A stretch of 5,731 nucleotides of DNA from Nitrospirota bacterium (GTDB taxonomy: Bacteria > Nitrospirota > JACRHJ01). Of this stretch, positions 1 to 5,163 are shown piece after piece. The stretch lies in contig JAKAHE010000135.1 in the NCBI GenBank assembly GCA_021815285.1, positions 1 through 5,731 on the forward strand, written 5' to 3'. How positions within the stretch are numbered: position 1 is the stretch's first letter; the number at the start of each line of letters is the position of its first letter. Position numbers and translations under genes: made by a program. Under the pieces are notes generated by a model, which saw only the letters and a program-made list of their open reading frames with translations, made no database searches and was not told the origin of the DNA.

Positions 1-1132
1 CAAGGGCCGCTGTCATGGCCTCGACCGCCGCGTCCACCTCGTCGTCGTAAAAATCGGCAATCTTCGAGAGCATCGCATCGAGGGCGCCTGTAGTTTCGCC
101 TACAGAGATCATCTGCGTGACCATGGGCGGAAAGACCTTTGAGCGCAGAAGCGGCTCCGATAGCGTTTTCCCCTCGCTGATGCTTGAACGGGTCTCCATG
201 ACGGTATTCTCCACGACCTTGTTGCCGGCGGTCTTGGCGACTATCTCAAGGCCGTCCATGATGGGAACGCCCGCGGCCATCAGCGTGCCCAGGGTGCGCG
301 TGAATTTCGAGACGGCGACTTTCCTTATCAACGGCCCGATTATCGGCGCGTTAAGGAACATCCTATCCATAACCAGCCGCCCTTTTTTTGTGGCGTAATA
401 TTTCTTGATGCCGAAAATAGTACCGGCGACGAGGATGAGGATGGGCACCATTTTTTTCCAGTTGGTCATGAACTTGCTGATGTTGATAACCATCTGGGTC
501 GGTCCGGGCAGGTGTCCGCCCATGTCCGTGAACATCTTGGCGAACATCGGGATGACGAATATCATCAGGACGGCTATGACGCCGACCGCCACGGTCATGA
601 CTATCGAGGGATACACCATGGCAGACTTTATCTGCTTTTTTATCTTCATGTTCTTTTCGATATAAACAGTCAGCCTCCCGAGTATGGTGTCGAGAATGCC
701 GCCCACCTCGCCCGCCGCGACAAGGTTCACGTACAGATCGTTGAATATTTTCGGGTGCTTTCCGAGGGCGTCAGCGTATGTGGAACCGGCCTCTACATCC
801 TGCCGGATCTGTCCTATAGCCGTCGCCAATATTTTGTTCGGAGTCTGCTTCTCCAGTATCTCAAGACACTGCACCAGGGGCAGCCCGGCGTCTATCATGG
901 TCGTGAACTGCCTGGTAAAGACGATAATGTCCTTGTCCGACACGCCGCTGCCGAACGATGGAAGTTTTATATCCATATTCATGCCGGACTTGGAGTTTAT
1001 GGACGTGACGACTATTCCCTGCTTTCTAAGCTGGGATATCGCCTCGTCCTTGTTGGTGGCGATGGTTTCGCCTTTGGCGGTTTTTCCGTCCCTGCCTTTT
1101 CCGGACCATGTAAAAGTAAGAGTTGAGGCCAT
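1..1132 (-). CDS. pilC: PilC, type IV pilus inner-membrane platform protein (partial, C-terminus outside window)
   Basis: The product is the polytopic inner-membrane platform (GspF/T2SF family) on which the PilB and PilT ATPases act to insert or remove pilins. My translation from ATG at 1132 gives 377 uninterrupted residues to the window edge. The first T2SF repeat starts near residue 72 (FTRQFTTMIDAGLPL) and includes GEVGG at about 141-145. A first membrane segment lies at about 176-197 and a second at about 228-240. The second T2SF repeat starts near 277 (FTRTLGTLMAAGVPI) and has VGETTGALD at 341-349 and DDEVDAAVEAMTAAL at the edge. PilC proteins are usually about 400 residues, so some 25-30 residues with the last membrane helix are missing because of the window boundary, not a mutation. 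The start is supported by an ideal Shine-Dalgarno six bases upstream. It is third in the pilB-pilT-pilC operon, 28 nt after pilT. A GspF of a type II secretion system is the alternative, but the adjacent pilT argues for pili. Confidence 0.95.
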   Translation of the reverse strand, partial: MASTLTFTWSGKGRDGKTAKGETIATNKDEAISQLRKQGIVVTSINSKSGMNMDIKLPSFGSGVSDKDIIVFTRQFTTMIDAGLPLVQCLEILEKQTPNKILATAIGQIRQDVEAGSTYADALGKHPKIFNDLYVNLVAAGEVGGILDTILGRLTVYIEKNMKIKKQIKSAMVYPSIVMTVAVGVIAVLMIFVIPMFAKMFTDMGGHLPGPTQMVINISKFMTNWKKMVPILILVAGTIFGIKKYYATKKGRLVMDRMFLNAPIIGPLIRKVAVSKFTRTLGTLMAAGVPIMDGLEIVAKTAGNKVVENTVMETRSSISEGKTLSEPLLRSKVFPPMVTQMISVGETTGALDAMLSKIADFYDDEVDAAVEAMTAAL

Positions 1133-1138
1133 ACTTAT

Positions 1139-1145
1139 CCTCCTT
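1139..1145 (-). promoter_or_regulatory. Ribosome binding site of pilC
   Basis: The minus strand reads AAGGAGG, followed by six bases (ATAAGT) and the pilC ATG. This is a near-perfect anti-16S match and fixes the pilC start. It lies entirely in the 28-nt gap after pilT, so pilC can be initiated independently of pilT translation. Confidence 0.8.
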
Positions 1146-1160
1146 CAAGATACTATTTTC

Positions 1161-2249
1161 TTATCGCGGTTTGCCCGCCGGAGTATCCCCCTTGGATATC
1201 ATCCCCATGAACTCTTCGGGGACCGGGCTTCTGCCAAGGGCTTCGTCATATGATATTATCCTCTTTGCGAAGAGATCGTAGAGGGCCTGGTTCATGGTCT
1301 GCATGCCAAACTTCGCCTGCCCGGTCTGCATCGAGGAATAAAGCTGGTGTATCTTGTCCTCGCGGATAAGGTTTCTTATCGCGGGAGTGGGTATCAGCAC
1401 CTCGGCGGCCATGACGCGCCCCTGTCCGCTCATCTTCGGTATAAGCTGCTGGGCTATGATGCCCTCCAGGACAAAGGAAAGCTGGGCGCGAACCTGCGGC
1501 TGCTGGTGCGGAGGGAACACGTCTATTATCCTGTTTATCGTCTGGACGGCGGAGTTGGTGTGGAGCGTCGCAAGCGCGAGGTGGCCGGTCTCGGATACTG
1601 TCAGGGCCGCCTCCATCGTCTCCAGGTCTCGCATCTCGCCTATCAGGACAATGTCCGGGTCCTGCCTCAGGACGTATTTGAGCGCCTGTTTGAAACCCTT
1701 TGTATCTGCGCCGACTTCTCTCTGGTTTACAAGCCCTTTTTTGTGCTGGTGCAGGAACTCTATGGGGTCTTCGACGGTTATGATATGCTCATGACGTTCG
1801 GAATTTATCTTATCGATCATCGACGCGAGAGTCGTGGACTTTCCTGAGCCGGTCGGGCCGGTAACGAGTATAAGACCCTTCGACTTGTTGACAAGCCCGC
1901 TCACTATCGGCGGGAGGTTAAGCTCCTCAAGCGATAGTATCTTGAAGGGAATCGTCCTTATGGCCGCGGCAACGGCGCCCCTCTGCAGGAATACGTTCGC
2001 CCGGAAGCGTGACAGGCCCTTTATACCGAAGGAGAGGTCGAGCTCGTCGTCCTCCTCGAACCTGTGTTTCTGCACATCAGTCAGGATGCTGTAGCATATC
2101 TGCTTCGTCTCGGCGGCGGACAGCGGCGGAAGGTTCATCGGGACGAGCTGGCCGTCTATGCGGAGCTGCGGCGGCGAACCCGTTGTTATATGCAGGTCGG
2201 AAGCTCCCTTGTCTATCATCGTCTGTAGTAGCTGGTGCAGGTTTGCCAT
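1161..2249 (-). CDS. pilT: PilT, type IV pilus retraction ATPase
   Basis: This 362-residue protein is the hexameric cytoplasmic ATPase that powers pilus depolymerisation and retraction (twitching, DNA uptake). Length and motifs are typical. An N-terminal PAS-like domain (about 1-100, starting with the common LLQTMIDKGASDLHIT) is followed by Walker A GPTGSGKST at 131-139. The Asp box is at about 157-165 (ITVEDPIEF), Walker B at 197-208 (DPDIVLIGEMRD) and the His box at 221-232 (TGHLALATLHTN). The C-terminal AIRNLIREDK at 290-299 is the PilT-specific retraction motif (usually AIRNLIREGK or close) and separates it from PilB/GspE. It lacks the PilB N-terminal domain and the zinc tetracysteine. 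ATG at 2249 lies 4 nt after the pilB stop, with GGAG at 2259-2262 inside the end of pilB, so translational coupling with pilB is likely. Whether it is the main PilT or a PilU-like paralogue cannot be decided here, though the operon position favours PilT. Confidence 0.97.
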   Translation of the reverse strand: MANLHQLLQTMIDKGASDLHITTGSPPQLRIDGQLVPMNLPPLSAAETKQICYSILTDVQKHRFEEDDELDLSFGIKGLSRFRANVFLQRGAVAAAIRTIPFKILSLEELNLPPIVSGLVNKSKGLILVTGPTGSGKSTTLASMIDKINSERHEHIITVEDPIEFLHQHKKGLVNQREVGADTKGFKQALKYVLRQDPDIVLIGEMRDLETMEAALTVSETGHLALATLHTNSAVQTINRIIDVFPPHQQPQVRAQLSFVLEGIIAQQLIPKMSGQGRVMAAEVLIPTPAIRNLIREDKIHQLYSSMQTGQAKFGMQTMNQALYDLFAKRIISYDEALGRSPVPEEFMGMISKGDTPAGKPR

Positions 2250-2253
2250 TGTA

Positions 2254-3954
2254 TTAATCTCCGAAAGTAACCCTCAGCACCTCTTCGATGGAAGAGACGC
2301 CCTGCTTTATTTTTGTAAGGCCGCTCTTGCGAAGCGACTTGCAGCCGTCGTTCAACATGCACTTCTTTATTTCCGTGGCGGTAGCGCCCTCAAGTATCAG
2401 TTCCTTTACCCCATCGGATATGGGCATGACCTCATAGAGAGCTACGCGGCCCTTGTAGCCAGTCCCGCCGCAGATGTCGCAGCCGTGTCCTTTGTAAGGC
2501 ACTACTTCCTTCGCCTCTTCCTCGGTAAAACCTACGTCTATCAGCGCCTGGAGCGGGACCTTCTCCGGCTCCTTGCAGTTCTGGCATACCCTCCGGCATA
2601 GCCTCTGGGCCAGGATGAGTATTGTGGAAGACGCGACGAGGAACGGCTCTATGCCCATGTTGAGCAGACGGTTAATCGTAGACGGCGCGTCGTTCGTGTG
2701 AAGGGTGGAAAGCACCAGGTGGCCGGTCAGAGCGGCCTTGACGGCTATTTCCGCGGTCTCGTAGTCGCGTATCTCGCCGACCATTATTATATCCGGGTCC
2801 TGCCTCAGAAACGAACGCAGGGTCGCGGCGAAATTAAGCCCTATCTCGTCTTTCATCTGGACCTGGTTAATCCCCATCAGGTTATATTCGACAGGGTCTT
2901 CCGCCGTCATGATGTTCACGTCTATTTTGTTGACGTTGCTGAGCGCGGAATAGAGCGTAGTGGACTTTCCGGAGCCTGTCGGGCCGGTAACCAGCACCAT
3001 TCCGTAAGGGCTGTTTATGGCCTTGATAAAATCCGCCCCGGCCCTCTCCTCGAAACCCAGTTTGCCGAGGTCGAGCTGGAGGTTCCCTTTGTCGAGGATT
3101 CGCATGACTATCTTCTCGCCGAAGAGCGTCGGAAGCGTAGATACGCGGAGGTCAACCTCCTTGCCCTTCAGCTTGAGCTTGATTCGTCCGTCCTGCGGGA
3201 GCCTGCGCTCGGAGATGTCGAGTTCGGACATGATCTTCAGTCGGGACGTGAGCGCCGCCCGGAGCCTCATCGGAGGCTGCATGGTCTCGTAGAGCACGCC
3301 GTCCACCCTGTAGCGCACCCTGAAGGATTTCTCGTACGGCTCTATGTGTATATCGCTTGCGCCTTTTGCGATGGCGTCGGTAAGGATGAGGTTGACGAGT
3401 TTTACGACAGGGGCATCCTCGACAGCCTGCTTCAGTTCGCCGAGGTTTACGTCTTCCTCTTCCTCCATTACAAGGTCCACGTTCTCGTCGCCTTCCTTGA
3501 GCGTGGCCATGACATCCTGGAGGGCCTCCGCGGTGTCGTAATACTTGTTTATAGCGGCCTTTATCCCGCCCTCGGACGCCACGACCGGCTCTACGTTATA
3601 TCCCGTCATGAACTTCACGTCGTCCAGGGCGAAGATGTTGGATGGGTCAACCATCGCTATGGTTATGGTGGCGCCGGTCCTGTTTATCGGCATTATCTGG
3701 TATTTCTGGACAACGTCGGAAGGGATAAGCTTGCAGAGTCCCTGGTCTATTTCAAGCTCCTGGAGGTTTACCGCGGGAATGCCGTATTGTTTGCTGAGGA
3801 ATGTTATGAGCTTGTCTTCGTCGATAAAACCGAGCTTTACGAGGTTTGAGCCAAGGCGTCCGCCGTCCTTCTGCTGGACGGCAAGCGCCCTTTTGAGCTG
3901 TTCTTCCGTAATCATGTTGGCGGACACAAGCAACTGTCCGAGCCTGCCAGCCAT
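2254..3954 (-). CDS. pilB: PilB, type IV pilus extension ATPase with MshEN-type N-terminal domain
   Basis: This 566-residue protein is the hexameric ATPase that drives pilin polymerisation at the inner face of the cytoplasmic membrane. The N-terminal region (about 1-150) is a T2SSE_N/MshEN module with two RLG...L...L..Q motifs at 4-27 and 33-56. An acidic linker with EEEE at 164-167 leads to the ATPase core starting near 183. Walker A GPTGSGKST is at 324-332, the Asp box AEDPVEY at 351-357, Walker B at about 386-397 (DPDIIMVGEIRD) and the His box TGHLVLSTLHTN at 410-421. Cys457/Cys460 and Cys492/Cys495 form the tetracysteine zinc site typical of PilB/GspE and absent from PilT. Length is normal. 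ATG at 3954 is preceded by GGAG at 3963-3966 with an 8-nt spacer. It is first in the pilB-pilT-pilC operon, behind its own promoter. GspE is possible by family, but the following pilT makes PilB the better call. Confidence 0.96.
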   Translation of the reverse strand: MAGRLGQLLVSANMITEEQLKRALAVQQKDGGRLGSNLVKLGFIDEDKLITFLSKQYGIPAVNLQELEIDQGLCKLIPSDVVQKYQIMPINRTGATITIAMVDPSNIFALDDVKFMTGYNVEPVVASEGGIKAAINKYYDTAEALQDVMATLKEGDENVDLVMEEEEDVNLGELKQAVEDAPVVKLVNLILTDAIAKGASDIHIEPYEKSFRVRYRVDGVLYETMQPPMRLRAALTSRLKIMSELDISERRLPQDGRIKLKLKGKEVDLRVSTLPTLFGEKIVMRILDKGNLQLDLGKLGFEERAGADFIKAINSPYGMVLVTGPTGSGKSTTLYSALSNVNKIDVNIMTAEDPVEYNLMGINQVQMKDEIGLNFAATLRSFLRQDPDIIMVGEIRDYETAEIAVKAALTGHLVLSTLHTNDAPSTINRLLNMGIEPFLVASSTILILAQRLCRRVCQNCKEPEKVPLQALIDVGFTEEEAKEVVPYKGHGCDICGGTGYKGRVALYEVMPISDGVKELILEGATATEIKKCMLNDGCKSLRKSGLTKIKQGVSSIEEVLRVTFGD

Positions 3955-3997
3955 TATGGGTTCTCCAAAGACGCGTAACGCTCGAAATTAACGTCTA

Positions 3998-4027
3998 ATT
4001 TTATGTTACATAAGGCTTTTATGTCAA
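3998..4027 (-). promoter_or_regulatory. Predicted sigma70-type promoter of the pilBTC operon with overlapping half-sites
   Basis: On the minus strand a perfect -35 box TTGACA (4022-4027) is followed after 18 bp by TAAAAT (3998-4003, five of six matches to TATAAT). The predicted transcript start is near 3991, giving a leader of about 36 nt before pilB. A hexamer ACATAA/TTATGT occurs three times across the promoter, at 4001-4006, 4008-4013 (inverted) and 4019-4024, as expected for a repressor or activator site. The promoter call rests only on consensus match and position in the gap ahead of pilB. Confidence 0.55.
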
Positions 4028-4042
4028 GGACAATCGGATTAC

Positions 4043-4056
4043 GGAGGGCCGCCTCC
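4043..4056 (-). other. Short GC-rich hairpin after aroE
   Basis: GGAGG and CCTCC arms flank a 4-nt loop, 13 nt after the aroE stop codon on the transcribed strand. No run of T follows, so it does not meet the standard for an intrinsic terminator. It could stabilise the aroE mRNA end or act with Rho, or be chance. Confidence 0.2.
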
Positions 4057-4069
4057 ACATTAATTCTTT

Positions 4070-4921
4070 TTAATGCTCCTTAAGCCCCTGCCTTAACGCC
4101 TCCCGCATCACATCCACCGGCGGGGAAACGCCAAACCAGTGCTCGAAGGCTATCACGCCCTGGTGCAGGAGCATCCCCAGGCCGTTTGAAATCCTGGCCC
4201 CCGCGCCCTCGGCGGCGGCCATTGCGGCTGTTCTGGGCGGGTTGTAGATTACGTCGTAGAATAGCTGGCCTTTTTTAAACGAATCCGTCGGGAACGGCAA
4301 CGGGTCGCCTTCGCGCATACCTATCGGCGTCGCGTTTATCACCAGGGCGCACGAGCAGATAAAGTCGGGGTCGAGAGGCTCCGCGCGCGCCGCGTCCTTC
4401 TTCAGCGCGGTGTTGAGGTCCAGCACCAGCTTGTCCCTCTTGGGCCCGTCCACGTCGTACAGGAATACCGGGCCTGCGCCCGCGTTCACGAGGGCGAACG
4501 CGATACCCCTTGCGGCTCCGCCCGCACCGAGAATAAATACATTCTTCCCCTTCGGGTCGAATCCGGCGTCGTCTTTGAGCGACTTTACGAACCCGCGCCC
4601 GTCTGTGTTGTATCCGGTAAGAATCCCGCCCCTGTTCACGATGGTATTGACGGCGCCAAGGACCCTCGCCTCCTCGTCAATCTCGTCGAGAAATTCGACG
4701 ACGTTCTCCTTGTGCGGGACGGTGATGTTCGCCCCGGCAAACCCCATGGCCCGAAGCCCGGAAACGGCGCCCTTGAGGCCGTTTGGCCGCACATGGAACG
4801 GCACGTATACGCAGTCCATGCCGAGCGCGTCGAAGGCGGCGTTGTGCATCGCCGGGGAGAGCGTGTGTTCGACAGGGTCTCCAAATATTGCGACTGCCTT
4901 AGTGTGTCCGGAAATTCTCAT
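4070..4921 (-). CDS. aroE: Shikimate dehydrogenase
   Basis: The enzyme reduces 3-dehydroshikimate to shikimate, the fourth step of chorismate and aromatic amino acid synthesis, in the cytoplasm. At 283 residues it has normal length. The substrate domain shows GDPVEHTLSPAMHNAAF at 14-30 (shikimate-binding Thr20 and Ser22; Thr20 is more often Ser), NITVPHKE at 65-72 with the catalytic Lys71, Asn92, and NTDGRG at 105-110 with catalytic Asp107. The Rossmann domain has GAGGAARG at 132-139, NATPIGM at 196-202 and NGLGMLLHQG at 246-255. At the end of the second strand (about 155-158) it reads Y-D-V-D in place of the N-R-T cluster used to grip NADP phosphate, so cofactor preference may be relaxed or shifted to NAD. 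ATG at 4921 is preceded by GGAGG after 4 nt. The frame stays open further upstream but contains no ATG, GTG or TTG. A quinate/shikimate dehydrogenase is the main alternative. Confidence 0.95.
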   Translation of the reverse strand: MRISGHTKAVAIFGDPVEHTLSPAMHNAAFDALGMDCVYVPFHVRPNGLKGAVSGLRAMGFAGANITVPHKENVVEFLDEIDEEARVLGAVNTIVNRGGILTGYNTDGRGFVKSLKDDAGFDPKGKNVFILGAGGAARGIAFALVNAGAGPVFLYDVDGPKRDKLVLDLNTALKKDAARAEPLDPDFICSCALVINATPIGMREGDPLPFPTDSFKKGQLFYDVIYNPPRTAAMAAAEGAGARISNGLGMLLHQGVIAFEHWFGVSPPVDVMREALRQGLKEH

Positions 4922-4925
4922 AAGA

Positions 4926-4930
4926 CCTCC
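4926..4930 (-). promoter_or_regulatory. Ribosome binding site of aroE
   Basis: GGAGG lies four bases before the aroE ATG (spacer TCTT). The spacing is a little short, but no better start exists in the upstream open frame, so it decides the start. Confidence 0.6.
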
Positions 4931-4950
4931 AGTAACTATCCCAAAAATAC

Positions 4951-5091
4951 TTAATGATTCTTTAATATCTTTTTCGTGAAAAATATTCCAATCAAAAACT
5001 CCATGCCTAATATAATAGCTATTAACAAGTTTCCAATAAATCGCGCAGCATCGAATCCGCTTGATGTAGCTGCCCCATTTATGGGGCGCAT
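4951..5091 (-). CDS. Possible 46-residue single-span membrane peptide or gene remnant
   Basis: An open frame from ATG at 5091 encodes 46 residues: a polar start (MRPINGAATSSGFDAARF), a strongly hydrophobic stretch at about 18-38 (IGNLLIAIILGMEFLIGIFF) and a basic end (TKKILKNH). An in-frame TAA lies directly before the ATG. AGGCGGG precedes the start with about five bases of spacing, a weak Shine-Dalgarno-like match. The start and its signal lie within the palindromic element at 5065-5122, so the element may have capped or truncated an older gene. An internal ATG at 5004 would leave only 17 residues. Codons are AT-rich (TTA, ATA, ATT), unlike the neighbours. I do not recognise the family, and a chance ORF in AT-rich DNA remains quite possible. 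Confidence 0.22.
   Translation of the reverse strand: MRPINGAATSSGFDAARFIGNLLIAIILGMEFLIGIFFTKKILKNH
5009..5036 (-). promoter_or_regulatory. Candidate promoter of aroE
   Basis: On the minus strand TTGGAA (5031-5036, four of six matches to TTGACA) and TATATT (5009-5014, five of six to TATAAT) are separated by 16 bp. The transcript would begin near 5002, about 80 nt before aroE. The region is AT-rich, so weak matches are expected by chance. Confidence 0.35.
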
Positions 5092-5122
5092 TTAAACCCG
5101 CCTGATAAATCAGGCAGCTACA
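5065..5122. repeat. MITE-like palindromic element with 10-bp terminal inverted repeats and two internal hairpins
   Basis: The 58-bp element is bounded by TGTAGCTGCC (5065-5074) and GGCAGCTACA (5113-5122), a perfect 10-bp inverted repeat. Each end also forms its own perfect hairpin: GCCCCAT/ATGGGGC (5072-5087) and GCCTGAT/ATCAGGC (5100-5115). The two foldings compete for the same bases. No coding potential for a transposase and no clear target-site duplication is visible. It resembles non-autonomous dispersed elements (REP/MITE class). It sits between the DUF512 gene and aroE, where it could also hinder read-through. Confidence 0.7.
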
Positions 5123-5134
5123 AATACATTAAAA

Positions 5135-5163
5135 CAGATTCTTCGCTTCCCTCAGAATGACAG
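5135..5163 (-). repeat. Dispersed repeat copy B, overlapping the 3' end of the DUF512 gene
   Basis: The minus strand begins TGTCATTCTGAGGGAAG (5162-5146), matching 15 of 17 bases of the copy at 5537-5553. The unit includes the inverted pair ATTCT/AGAAT. This kind of sequence (TGTCATTC-GAG-GAAG) is, from memory, a widespread dispersed repeat in many environmental bacterial genomes. Here its first bases encode the last residues (Leu-Ser-Phe) and the TGA stop of the DUF512 protein. Confidence 0.65.

Noticed and set aside
2698..3849. Long plus-strand open frame (383 codons) opposite pilB, and similar ones opposite pilT and pilC
   Set aside because: They are mirror frames of well-supported minus-strand genes, lack family motifs, and are expected from G+C-rich codon bias.
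5065..5122. Intrinsic terminator of the DUF512 gene
   Set aside because: The hairpins are perfect, but neither is followed by a T-run on the transcribed strand; the terminal inverted repeats point to a dispersed element.
4922..5130. N-terminal extension of aroE in its open upstream frame
   Set aside because: The frame is open for about 70 codons but has no ATG, GTG or TTG, is AT-rich, and crosses a repeat; the ATG at 4921 has a good ribosome site and matches the family start.
5065..5163. CRISPR array
   Set aside because: There are no regularly spaced identical repeats; the units belong to two different palindromic families without spacers.
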